Positions 1-6,214 are shown, numbered from the stretch's first letter. The stretch: 10,717 bases of DNA from JAEMQF01 sp031419715 (GCA_031419715.1 JANOLJ010000308.1:1-10717); one strand, 5' to 3'. Notes: generated from the letters alone by a model not told the origin. Numbers and translations: made by a program.

Positions 1-484
1 CCTCAATCGGCGGCAAGTCGGTCAGAGCCAACGGTGGCGGGTGAAAACGCTTCGGGCCGGCAAAGCTGAAGGGAGAGACGCGCTCACCGAACACCGGATC
101 GATGAGCCAGAACTTGCCGCGCAGCTTGAGCAGGTGCGACGAATGTCCGAGCCGCACGATGTGGTTGGCGGATGCGTCGAGCGCGTCGAGCATCGCCCGG
201 TCAAGCTTGCGCACGGGAATCGCATCGACCGGCGTCGTGCCCAGCGGGGCGGGTTCCAGAAAGCGCGACCAGATTTTCCAGGCCGGCTGCGAAGGCTGTG
301 CCTTTGGGTTCTGCAGGTTCTGGAACACGCAGCCCTCGGTGGAGAACTGCGGCGACGCGGCCCAGAGCTTGTCGCAGCTTGCGCTGGAAGCGCAGCCCGC
401 CGCAGCCAGCGCGACGCCACCGAGCAGGCACAAGACAGCAGCGCGCCTGCGCAAGTGGTCAACGAACGGAGGGTGTGGGCTCAT
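1..484 (-). CDS. MBL-fold metallohydrolase lipoprotein (UlaG/NAPE-PLD-like), 3' end beyond window
   Basis: The first 161 codons of a gene that runs off the left edge. Residues 1-31 form a lipoprotein signal: a basic LRRR stretch, a hydrophobic core (AAVLCLLGGVALAAAGC) and a lipobox ending in Cys31, so the protein should be a membrane-anchored lipoprotein outside the cytoplasm. After it come FQNLQNP (55-60), a W-K-I-W-x-R-F segment (69-75) and RLGHSSHLLKL (111-121), WLIDPVFGERVSPF (126-139) and GPKRFHPPPL (143-152). These are characteristic of the N-terminal part of MBL-fold hydrolases resembling N-acylphosphatidylethanolamine phospholipase D. The zinc-binding HxHxDH motif would lie beyond the edge, so activity cannot be judged and the substrate is unknown. 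The ATG is 4 nt after the vapC stop with no clear Shine-Dalgarno, which suggests reinitiation from vapC. Family is confident; the exact role is not. Confidence 0.85.
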   Translation of the reverse strand, partial: MSPHPPFVDHLRRRAAVLCLLGGVALAAAGCASSASCDKLWAASPQFSTEGCVFQNLQNPKAQPSQPAWKIWSRFLEPAPLGTTPVDAIPVRKLDRAMLDALDASANHIVRLGHSSHLLKLRGKFWLIDPVFGERVSPFSFAGPKRFHPPPLALTDLPPIE

Positions 485-488
485 CTGA

Positions 489-899
489 TCAGCGCGCGGC
501 ACGCGGCGTCACGACCGTCAGACCTTTGAAGTAGTGGCGGAAGAAGGCGCCGTCCGTGGTCAGCAAAGCATCGGCCTGGTGCATGGCATGCGCACCGATC
601 AAGAAGTCTGGCGCAACCCGTTCGCGCGGCCCCGCGTTGCGGGCGTAGGTGCGCATGATTCGCGCGGCACCGACGGCAGTGTCCAGCGACATGGGGTCGT
701 GATCGATGTGGCAATCGGACAGGAATTCCAGCAAGGCACTGTCGCGAGTGAAGTAGCGGCCCAACTCGGCAAAGACCACGGCACATGCGCACAGGCTGCC
801 GCTCGCCAGCGCGGTCTCCAGCGCGGTCTGCGCCTGCGCGGCGCCAGGCGCGCCCTTGACGATGTCGAACAAGACACTGGAATCGACGGCGGTCTTCAT
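489..899 (-). CDS. vapC: VapC-like PIN-domain toxin ribonuclease
   Basis: A 136-residue PIN-domain protein, the usual size for VapC. The acidic residues that hold the catalytic metal ion are visible in order: Asp6 (TAVDSSVLFD), Glu45 (VVFAELGRYF), Asp98 (APDFLIGAHA) and Asp116 (LLTTDGAFFRHYF). VapC toxins cleave RNA, often tRNA, when not held by their antitoxin. The target here cannot be read from sequence. The ATG overlaps the TGA of the upstream antitoxin gene in an ATGA (896-899), so translation of the two is almost certainly coupled. All four acidic residues are present and the frame is intact, so the toxin is probably functional. The next gene on this strand, an MBL-fold lipoprotein, starts 4 nt after the stop. 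Confidence 0.93.
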   Translation of the reverse strand: MKTAVDSSVLFDIVKGAPGAAQAQTALETALASGSLCACAVVFAELGRYFTRDSALLEFLSDCHIDHDPMSLDTAVGAARIMRTYARNAGPRERVAPDFLIGAHAMHQADALLTTDGAFFRHYFKGLTVVTPRAAR

Positions 900-1210
900 G
901 ACCGCCGTGTCTTGCCCTTGCCGGCAGGGCGCTTGCGCGCGGCAGGCGGCGACGCATCGGCGACACCCGCTTTCCGGGGCACGGGGCGCCCGCGCAGCTC
1001 GGTCAGCGCTTGTGCAGTCGTCAAACCGTCGTCCACCGCCTTGCCGATCCAGCGGCTCAGATCGAGCGACACGCGCTTTTCAATGAGCAGTCGACTGCCT
1101 TCGACGCGCACACTCAGTCGAGCGCCGGGCTTGAGTCCGAGCGCGTCGCGTGCTTCCTTGGGGATGACGATCTGGCCGCGCGCGGCCAAAGTGACATCGG
1201 CGACATCCAT
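896..1210 (-). CDS. vapB: AbrB/MazE-like (SpoVT_AbrB) antitoxin of the VapC pair
   Basis: A 104-residue antitoxin. The N-terminal ~45 residues are a swapped-hairpin AbrB-type DNA-binding domain, recognisable by ARGQIVIPKEARDALGLKPG followed by LSVRVEGSRLLIEKR. The middle (SLDLSRWIGKAV, then TTAQALTELRGRP) is the segment likely to wrap the toxin. The C-terminus is a basic low-complexity tail (AARKRPAGKGKTRRS). The frame stays open upstream to 1384, but I place the start at 1210. The AbrB domain begins there, and a perfect 8-bp inverted repeat that looks like its own operator sits directly at and upstream of that codon. A GGGG run about 6 nt upstream is the only ribosome-site candidate. It should neutralise VapC and repress the operon. 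AbrB-type antitoxins paired with PIN toxins are a known combination. Confidence 0.9.
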   Translation of the reverse strand: MDVADVTLAARGQIVIPKEARDALGLKPGARLSVRVEGSRLLIEKRVSLDLSRWIGKAVDDGLTTAQALTELRGRPVPRKAGVADASPPAARKRPAGKGKTRRS

Positions 1211-1246
1211 GGCATACCCCGTTGCATTGAGGAGCCAAGTATGCCA
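1210..1246. promoter_or_regulatory. Inverted-repeat operator candidate for vapBC autoregulation
   Basis: TGGCATAC at 1210-1217 and GTATGCCA at 1239-1246 are perfect 8-bp inverted repeats separated by 21 nt (centre to centre about 29 bp, nearly three helical turns). One arm overlaps the antitoxin start codon. AbrB/MazE-type antitoxins and their toxin complexes usually bind such palindromes to repress their own promoter, so this is the expected operator. The -10/-35 elements themselves are not clear. The repeat is seen directly; the role is inferred. Confidence 0.55.
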
Positions 1247-1754
1247 GAGCAGGTACGAGGGCGCAGGTACGCGAAGGCGCCTCGTCGGCTGCTGAGTCCC
1301 GATCGTTCGTGTCGTCGCCGTCGGCAGGTTGCGGCCGCGCTGGTCCGTTCGTGGCAGCGTGCCGCGAACAATCGCAGTTGCCATAGGCGCGAGCAGGTTT
1401 CGGGCATGTCGGCTGCGCAGCAGCGATCACGGCGCGCTTTCGGCTCACAATTCCCGCATGCGCCACGCCCTGAGCTTTCACCATGTCGAGGTCGTCACCA
1501 CCGCAGCCGCGGTGACGGCTCAGGAAACGCGCATGCGGGAGCACCGGGCGCCGATCGTCAAGGCCGCTGGCTTCAAGGGAGATTGACGCTGCGCCCAACT
1601 AAGCGATGGGGTCTGGACGGGCGCAGCGTGCTCGACCGTCTCGGCCAACCGGCCCGGGTGCATGCGTTCGTCAGATGCCGCTTGCGCCACTTCGAGCGCC
1701 TACTTGTTCGAGGTGGCGAGATCCTTGTACGCCGCGGGCACGTTCAGGCCGGGG
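1247..1754. other. Gene-poor stretch between vapBC and the IS; possible small gene remnants
   Basis: No convincing gene. Two weak traces stand out. On the plus strand, 1458-1586 encodes 42 codons with mostly G/C third positions ending in TGA (core MREHRAPIVKAAGFKGD); no family is recognised and there is no clear ribosome site. On the minus strand, the frame running from the left IS end to a TAG at 1700-1702 reads PGLNVPAAYKDLATSNK and continues plausibly after the stop (ALEVAQAASDERMHPGRL). This looks like a decayed gene tail cut by the IS. Nothing in the rest points to an RNA gene or array. Confidence 0.35.
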
Positions 1755-1767
1755 TGAACCGGTCCCC
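1755..1767 (+). repeat. IS left terminal inverted repeat
   Basis: TGAACCGGTCCCC, an exact inverted match to 2724-2736. Pairing fails after 13 bp. Confidence 0.9.
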
Positions 1768-1816
1768 CAAAAACGGACGCCACGAAGTCTGTTAGTTTTG
1801 ACTTCTTGGAGGACAT

Positions 1817-2056
1817 ATGAAAGCAGGATCGGATCGGAAGTACACGGCTGAATTTCGGGACGCAGCGGTCAAGCAAGTGATTCAAGGTGGGCGTGGCATG
1901 GCGGCGGTTGCGCGCTCGCTGGAGATGTCGAACAAGACGCTGGCCAACTGGGTGCACGCGAGCCTTCGCGGCGCGCCCAGGACAACGAGCACTTGGTCGA
2001 GCAGATTCGCCAGGGCCAGCGCAAGCATCGAGGGCGCTACGGGCGTTGACGCATGA
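1817..2056 (+). pseudogene. IS3-family transposase OrfA, C-terminal part lost
   Basis: The start is well defined, with GGAGG at 1808-1812 placed 4 nt before the ATG. Residues 1-48 are a normal IS3 OrfA head: KYTAEFRDAAVKQVIQGG, then the helix-turn-helix MAAVARSLEMSNKTLANWV, which would bind the IS ends. After about residue 48 the similarity stops. The frame then reads through orfB sequence in the wrong phase (serine/threonine/arginine-rich nonsense) to a TGA at 2054-2056. The leucine-zipper half of OrfA is missing, so dimerisation with OrfB would fail. The open length of 79 residues compares with roughly 95-105 in intact relatives. Confidence 0.85.
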
Positions 2057-2721
2057 CGCCCGAGATCGGGGAGGTGCTGGGCCAGCCGGTCAACCATAAG
2101 CGCATCGGACGCCTGATGCGCGAACACGGGTTGGAAAGTCACAAGCGCAGGCGCTTTCGGGTGGTGACCACCGACTCCAAGCATGCGCAACCGGTAGCGT
2201 CCAACGTGTTGCAGCGCGACTTCCAATCGACTTCGCCGAACCAGAAATGGTTGGCCGACATGACCTATGTTCCCACCGACGAGGGCTGGCTGTACGTGGC
2301 GCTGGTGCTGGACCTGTACGCACGCAAGCTGATGGGCTGGGCGATGAGTGAGACGGACGTTGCGCTGGGTTGGCGCCATCCCGGCGCAGGCCTGGTGCAC
2401 CACTCAGACCGGGGTTCGCAATACGCGGCCAACGACTACCGCGACAAACTTGAAGCGCTGGGCATCACGGTGTCGATGAGCCGCAAGGGCGACTGTTGGG
2501 ACAACGCACCGATGGAGTCGGTCAACGGCACGTTGAAAGTCGAGTGCGTGCACGACGAGCATTTCGAGACTCGCGAGCAGGCCGGCCAAGCGATTGTCGA
2601 GTACATCGGTTACTACAATACCGAACGCCGCCATTCTGCGTTGGGCTACATCGCCCTGGCAGAGTTCGAGCGGCGCTGGCGCGCCGAGTCAGCTTCAAAG
2701 ACAAAGGCGTTGCAGCAATGA
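2053..2721 (+). pseudogene. IS3-family transposase OrfB (DDE integrase core), N-terminal and internal deletions
   Basis: The open part is 222 codons from an internal ATG. Similarity begins upstream at about 1981 in the same frame (EHLVEQIRQGQRKHRGRYGR) and is broken by TGA at 2047-2049, where CGA (Arg) would be expected. The HTH_21-like segment (VNHKRIGRLMREHGL) is followed by the rve integrase core with all three acidic residues: Asp69 (WLADMTYV), Asp119 (HHSDRGSQY) and Glu155 (APMESVNGTLK). There are 35 residues between the last two, the D,D35E spacing. Between WAMSET and ALGWRHPGAGL about 10-15 residues normally found in this family are missing. The YYNTERRHSALGY C-terminal signature is intact. 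In intact elements OrfB is made by a -1 frameshift from OrfA as OrfAB; that arrangement is destroyed here. Confidence 0.88.
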
Positions 2722-2723
2722 AC

Positions 2724-2736
2724 GGGGACCGGTTCA
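2724..2736 (-). repeat. IS right terminal inverted repeat
   Basis: GGGGACCGGTTCA on the plus strand, an exact inverted match to 1755-1767, starting 2 nt after the orfB stop codon. Confidence 0.9.
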
Positions 2737-2924
2737 ACATCGACCGTCAGCAACGGGCCGAAAGCGAACACTCGCAGTTCGACTGCCCTATGCGATTGAA
2801 CGCCAAAGGGTATGAAGCGGCGGATCCCCGTCATTCAAACGCGAACCCGCGTGAGTCAAGCCGACGCCGCCCCCGGGCGACGCCGGATTGCCCTCGCGCA
2901 CCGACTTGCGCTACACCGTGAGGC
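2737..2924. other. Intergenic segment between IS and DUF2189 gene
   Basis: 188 nt with no gene and no clear promoter elements. It must hold the promoter of the DUF2189 gene unless that gene depends on read-through from the IS. No sequence here continues the possible minus-strand gene tail seen left of the IS. Confidence 0.4.
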
Positions 2925-3746
2925 ATGGACAACACACCCGCTGGCGGGCCGGCACCACCTCGTGTTGACAAGCCTGGCGACAGCGCCGAACACGACACCC
3001 TGATCGTCCCTTTGCGAAGCCTCCGCGCAAGCTCGGTGCTGCGCTGGCTGCATCTGGGCTGGGGCGACTTCCGGCGCACGCCGCGGATCGGCTTGTTTTA
3101 CGGCGCGAGCTTTGCGGGCATGGGCTGGCTGCTGTTGTGGCTGTTCCGAAGCGCACCGGCATACACACTCGCGTTGTCCGCCGGCTTCCTGTTGCTCGGG
3201 CCTTTTCTGTGCCTGGGCCTGTACGACGTGAGCCGGCGCCTGGAACGCGGTGCCGCAGTGTCGCTCGGCGCATCGCTGGTCGCATGGAAGACACGCACCG
3301 GCACGTTGGCGATCTTCGGCGGCGTGCTGTTGATTCTCGAGATGCTGTGGGGCCGCGCTTCACTCGTCGTGTTTGCCGTCAGCTTCGACGGCCTGCCCGA
3401 CTTCAAAGGTACGCTGCTCGCCCTGCTCGACCCGCAGAACCTGGCGTTCATCGTCATCTACCTGGCGGTGGGTGGGGTGTTCGCCGGGCTGATCTTCGCC
3501 GTCAGCGTGGTCGCGATGCCGATGATCCTGGACCGCCAGACCGACGCCATCACCGCCGGCCTGACGAGCATCCGGTTATGCCTGAGCCAGCCCGGCGTGA
3601 TGTTGCTCTGGGGCGCGACGTTGACGCTGCTCGTCGTGCTCGCGATGCTGCCCGGTTTTGCCGGGCTGCTGATCGTCGGGCCTGTGCTGGGCCATGCCTC
3701 ATGGCATGCCTATCGCGAGGCGGTCGGCGCACCTGGCCCCGCATAA
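2925..3746 (+). CDS. DUF2189-family integral membrane protein
   Basis: 273 residues, function unknown. A polar, proline-rich N-terminus (1-36) precedes a conserved-looking LRWLHLGWGDFRRTPRIGLF stretch (39-58), typical of DUF2189 (formerly BPSS1780-like) proteins. Hydrophobic segments follow at about 55-74, 79-100, 126-146, 173-201 and 224-258, the last two long enough to be two helices each, so six or seven membrane spans in the inner membrane. The loop MILDRQTDAITAGLTSIRLCL (200-220), a family hallmark between the last pairs of helices, is present. The length matches the family. It stands alone between the IS and the convergent quinone oxidoreductase gene, separated from it by a GC-rich hairpin. 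The sequence gives no clue to a substrate. Confidence 0.88.
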   Translation: MDNTPAGGPAPPRVDKPGDSAEHDTLIVPLRSLRASSVLRWLHLGWGDFRRTPRIGLFYGASFAGMGWLLLWLFRSAPAYTLALSAGFLLLGPFLCLGLYDVSRRLERGAAVSLGASLVAWKTRTGTLAIFGGVLLILEMLWGRASLVVFAVSFDGLPDFKGTLLALLDPQNLAFIVIYLAVGGVFAGLIFAVSVVAMPMILDRQTDAITAGLTSIRLCLSQPGVMLLWGATLTLLVVLAMLPGFAGLLIVGPVLGHASWHAYREAVGAPGPA

Positions 3747-3773
3747 GGCCGGCGCGGCAACTGCACGCCGGCC
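3747..3773. terminator. GC-rich hairpin between convergent genes
   Basis: GGCCGGCG (3747-3754) pairs perfectly with CGCCGGCC (3766-3773) around an 11-nt loop. It starts at the base after the DUF2189 stop codon and ends 13 nt before the stop of the convergent oxidoreductase gene. There is no T-tract on either strand, so it is a probable bidirectional termination or mRNA-end structure rather than a textbook intrinsic terminator. Confidence 0.55.
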
Positions 3774-3786
3774 GCCCACGCAGCCT

Positions 3787-4779
3787 TCAGGGAATGAGGA
3801 TGCTGCAGCCTGTGGTCTTGCGCGCTTCAAGGTCGCGGTGCGCTTGAGCCACATCTTTCAGCGCATGACGCTGGTCGATGCGAATCTTCACCTTGCCACT
3901 CGTGACCATCGTGAACAGGTCGTCGGCCATTGCTTGCGTCGCTTCGCGCGTCGCGATGTGGGTGAACAGCGTGGCGCGCGTCACGTAGAGCGAGCCCTTG
4001 GCGCCGAGCGCGGCAATCGAGAACGGCGGCACCGGCCCGGAGGCGCTGCCGAAACTCGCCATCAAGCCGAACGGGCGCAGGCATTCGAGCGACTTGTCCC
4101 AGGTGTCTTTGCCGATGCTGTCATACACGACCTTGACACCCGCGCCGCCAGTGATTTCCTTGACGCGCGCGGCGAAGTCTTCGCGCTTGTAGTTGATCGT
4201 GTGCGCCGCGCCGTGTTCGCGCGCCAATGCGCATTTTTCGTCGGAGCCCGCCGTGCCGATCAACTGATAGCCCAGCGCGTTCGCCCATTGGCAGGCGATC
4301 AGACCCACGCCACCGGCGGCGGCGTGAAACAGGATGAAGTCTCCGGCCTGCAAGCCGGCTTGCGGCAAGGTCTTGCGCAACAGGTATTGCGTCGTCAGGC
4401 CCTTGAGCATCATCGCCGCGCCGGTGTCGAAGGAAATCGCCTCCGGCAGCTTGCACACCGTCTTGGCCGGCATCACGCGCAAGGCGCTGTAGCTGCCCGG
4501 CGGGTTGCTCGCGTAGGCGGCGCGGTCACCCACCTTCAAGTGCGTCACACCGGCACCCACGGCTTCAACAACGCCTGCGCCTTCCATGCCCAGCGCCAGC
4601 GGCAAGGGCAGCGGGTACAGCCCCGTGCGCTGATACACGTCGATGAAGTTCAGGCCGCAAGCGTGATGCCGAATGCGAATCTCGCCGGCACCGGGCTCGC
4701 CGACGGGCAGGTCAACGAGTTTCATCATCTCCGGTCCACCAACCTGGTCGATGCGGATCGTCGGGCTCATTTGGGTCAT
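3787..4779 (-). CDS. qor: NADPH:quinone oxidoreductase, zinc-independent MDR family (Qor/QorA-like)
   Basis: 330 residues, close to the ~327 of Escherichia coli QorA. The N-terminal GroES-like domain shows IRIDQVGGPEMMKLVDLPVG and the signature CGLNFIDVYQRTGLYPLPLP (41-60), then LGMEGAGVVEAVGAGV. The Rossmann domain has the nucleotide loop HAAAGGVGLIACQWA (152-166), with glycines 156, 157 and 159, and further on VVYDSIGKDTW (217-227). The zinc-ligand cysteines of alcohol dehydrogenases are absent, as expected for quinone reductases. The enzyme should pass electrons from NADPH to quinones in the cytoplasm; the physiological acceptor is not known from sequence. The open frame extends to 5004, but the start at 4779 is fixed by an excellent AAGGAG 6 nt upstream and by the family N-terminus. 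ATG at 4770 is a weaker alternative. Divergent from the DUF2007 gene. Confidence 0.93.
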   Translation of the reverse strand: MTQMSPTIRIDQVGGPEMMKLVDLPVGEPGAGEIRIRHHACGLNFIDVYQRTGLYPLPLPLALGMEGAGVVEAVGAGVTHLKVGDRAAYASNPPGSYSALRVMPAKTVCKLPEAISFDTGAAMMLKGLTTQYLLRKTLPQAGLQAGDFILFHAAAGGVGLIACQWANALGYQLIGTAGSDEKCALAREHGAAHTINYKREDFAARVKEITGGAGVKVVYDSIGKDTWDKSLECLRPFGLMASFGSASGPVPPFSIAALGAKGSLYVTRATLFTHIATREATQAMADDLFTMVTSGKVKIRIDQRHALKDVAQAHRDLEARKTTGCSILIP

Positions 4780-4894
4780 GGGGTCTCCTTGGGTGCTGTG
4801 AAACCAGCGCACGCCGGGGTTCAAGGCGGGCTGTGAATGTTGCGGTATGGTGCCGGCACGCGTGCGCCTGCGCGCAGCGATTCTCACCGACTCC

Positions 4895-5212
4895 ATGAAA
4901 CGATTGATCAGTGCCCCGAATTTGGCCCTTGCGACGCTGTGGGCCGATCTGCTCACGGGTGCCGGCGTGGCCACCACCGTGCAGCGCCAGTACGCGAGTG
5001 GCATCGCTGGCGAAGTGCCGCCCGACCAGACGCTGCCCGAGCTGTGGGTGACGGACGACGATCAGCTTGAGCGCGCGCGCAGCTTGTTGAACGAACTGCG
5101 CCACCCACCGCATCGCCACTGGGCCTGCGCGGGCTGCCATGAAGTGATCGACGGCCCGTTCGAGCAATGCTGGAACTGCGGCGCGGCCATGCCTGGCGAG
5201 GCCGCACGATGA
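4895..5212 (+). CDS. DUF2007-domain protein with C-terminal zinc ribbon
   Basis: 105 residues. The N-terminal ~68 residues match DUF2007 (putative signal-transducing small domain): MKRLISAPNLALATLWADLL, then IAGEVPPDQTLPELWVTDDDQLERARSLL. The C-terminus is a zinc ribbon with two CxxC knuckles, Cys78/Cys81 (WACAGCHEVIDG) and Cys92/Cys95 (EQCWNCGAAMPGE). The start is placed at the ATG at 4895, where the domain begins; an in-frame ATG at 4847 would add an Arg-rich extension unlike the family. No Shine-Dalgarno is obvious. The TGA overlaps the ATG of the EamA gene (ATGA at 5209-5212), so the two are co-translated. DUF2007 domains resemble small ligand-binding folds; the role is unknown, and the pairing hints at regulation or support of the transporter (inference). 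Confidence 0.87.
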   Translation: MKRLISAPNLALATLWADLLTGAGVATTVQRQYASGIAGEVPPDQTLPELWVTDDDQLERARSLLNELRHPPHRHWACAGCHEVIDGPFEQCWNCGAAMPGEAAR

Positions 5213-6120
5213 AAAGCCCGCTCACCTGGCGCCTGGCCTTTCTGATGAGCCTGCCGCCGTTGATGTGGGCCGGCAACGCCGTCGTCGGCCGCGCGCTGGT
5301 GGGCAGTGTGCCGCCGCTGCTGCTCAATGCCATGCGCTGGTGGTTCGCGCTCGTGCTGCTGTTGCCGCTGGGTTGGCGCGTGTTGCGCAGACCCGGGCTC
5401 ATCGCCAGCCGCTGGCGCCATTTCGCTTTGCTTGGGTTTCTCGGCGTGGGCAGCTACAACGCGCTGCAATACCTGGCGTTGCAGACGAGCACGCCGATCA
5501 ATGTGACGCTGATCGCGTCGAGCGCTCCGGTGTGGATGTTGGTGTTCGGCGCGCTGCTCTACGGCGAGACCGTCAAGCTCGGCCAATGGGCAGGCGCCGC
5601 GTTGTCGGTGGCCGGCGTGCTGCTGGTGCTGGCACGAGGCAGCGTGGAGACGCTGCTGCACATCCGCTTCGTCGCTGGCGATGTCTACATCCTGATCGCC
5701 GTGGCGCTGTGGGCGCTGTACAGCTGGCAGCTCGCGCGGCCGCCGAAGTCGATGAGCGGCGCGCTGCGACCCGACTGGAACTGGGCCGAGTTCCTGCTCG
5801 TGCAGGTGCTGTTCGGCATGCTGTGGGCCAGCTTGGCGGCCGGCGTGGAGTGGCAGGTCGCGCCCCTGCCCATCCAATGGAGCACGGGTCTGATGGCGGC
5901 GCTGCTGTTCGTCGCCGTCGGGCCGTCGCTCGTCGCTTACCGCTGCTGGGGATTGGGCGTCGCGCAGGCCGGGCCGGCGGCAGCGGCGTTCTTCAGCAAC
6001 CTCACGCCAGTGTTCGCCGCGCTGCTGTCGGCCGGGCTGCTGGGCGAACTGCCGCAGTGGTATCACGGCGTGGCGTTTGCGCTGATCGTCGCGGGGATCG
6101 TGGTGTCATCGCGGCGCTGA
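5209..6120 (+). CDS. EamA-family (DMT superfamily) inner-membrane transporter
   Basis: 303 residues with two EamA repeats and about ten hydrophobic segments, near 8-30, 35-58, 69-90, 95-116, 122-142, 155-173, 193-215, 224-247, 254-279 and 283-301. Repeat 1 carries SLPPLMWAGNAVVGRAL and NVTLIASSAPVWMLVFGALLYGE. Repeat 2 carries GPAAAAFFSNLTPVFAALLSAGLLGE, the paired helix-4 type signature with its glutamate. Members export metabolites or amino acids, but the substrate cannot be predicted. The start is the ATG at 5209 that overlaps the DUF2007 stop; an upstream in-frame ATG (5167) would fall inside that gene and add a hydrophilic stretch before helix 1. Expression should depend on translation of the DUF2007 gene. 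Two hairpins lie just downstream. Confidence 0.93.
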   Translation: MKSPLTWRLAFLMSLPPLMWAGNAVVGRALVGSVPPLLLNAMRWWFALVLLLPLGWRVLRRPGLIASRWRHFALLGFLGVGSYNALQYLALQTSTPINVTLIASSAPVWMLVFGALLYGETVKLGQWAGAALSVAGVLLVLARGSVETLLHIRFVAGDVYILIAVALWALYSWQLARPPKSMSGALRPDWNWAEFLLVQVLFGMLWASLAAGVEWQVAPLPIQWSTGLMAALLFVAVGPSLVAYRCWGLGVAQAGPAAAAFFSNLTPVFAALLSAGLLGELPQWYHGVAFALIVAGIVVSSRR

Positions 6121-6133
6121 AGGCGGGAGAGCA

Positions 6134-6152
6134 GTGCAATCCACGATTGCAC
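6134..6152 (+). terminator. Hairpin 1 downstream of EamA gene
   Basis: GTGCAATC (6134-6141) pairs perfectly with GATTGCAC (6145-6152) around a 3-nt CAC loop, 13 nt after the EamA stop. No T-tract follows. Placement suggests termination or 3'-end protection of the DUF2007-EamA mRNA. Confidence 0.5.
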
Positions 6153-6164
6153 GAATCCGCTGGC

Positions 6165-6183
6165 CCGGCCGATGATGGGCCGG
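6165..6183 (+). terminator. Hairpin 2 downstream of EamA gene
   Basis: CCGGCC (6165-6170) and GGCCGG (6178-6183) pair around a 7-nt GATGATG loop, 12 nt after the first hairpin. A tandem stem-loop arrangement without a U-run. Confidence 0.4.
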
Positions 6184-6214
6184 CAGAGCCGAGCTGCTGT
6201 ATGGAGCGACGAGC

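Larger units (their letters stand above)
1755..2736 (+). mobile_element. Decayed IS3-family insertion sequence (982 bp)
   Basis: Bounded by perfect 13-bp terminal inverted repeats, TGAACCGGTCCCC at 1755-1767 and its complement at 2724-2736, giving the TG...CA ends typical of IS3 elements. It contains orfA (HTH) and orfB (D,D35E integrase) remnants. At 982 bp it is shorter than the roughly 1.2-1.3 kb usual for the family. The loss is explained by a deletion joining the middle of orfA to the inside of orfB near 1960-1980, and a small deletion inside orfB near 2350. An in-frame TGA at 2047-2049 adds further damage. Flanking bases (GGG left, ACA right) show no 3-bp target duplication, so either it is old or its flanks have rearranged. 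It should be unable to move by itself, though the intact ends could be acted on by a related transposase. Confidence 0.9.

Noticed and set aside
22..462. A 146-codon minus-strand open frame near the left edge
   Set aside because: Wrong frame of the MBL-fold lipoprotein gene. The true frame runs without stop from 484 off the edge and matches the family; this one is a Ser/Arg-rich shadow.
534..1295. A 253-codon plus-strand open frame
   Set aside because: It is antisense to vapBC. The opposite strand has the PIN and AbrB motifs and the ATGA overlap.
3694..4836. A 380-codon plus-strand open frame
   Set aside because: It is antisense to the quinone oxidoreductase gene, which has full domain signatures and a strong ribosome site. 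The composition is low-complexity Arg/Ala/His.
4780..4894. Promoter elements in the divergent interval between qor and the DUF2007 gene
   Set aside because: TATGGT near 4854 and TTGAAC (minus) near 4820 vaguely resemble -10/-35 boxes, but no properly spaced pair was found, so no promoter is called.
5062..6066. A 334-codon minus-strand open frame rich in Gln/His/Arg
   Set aside because: It is antisense to the DUF2007 and EamA genes, with no recognisable domain.
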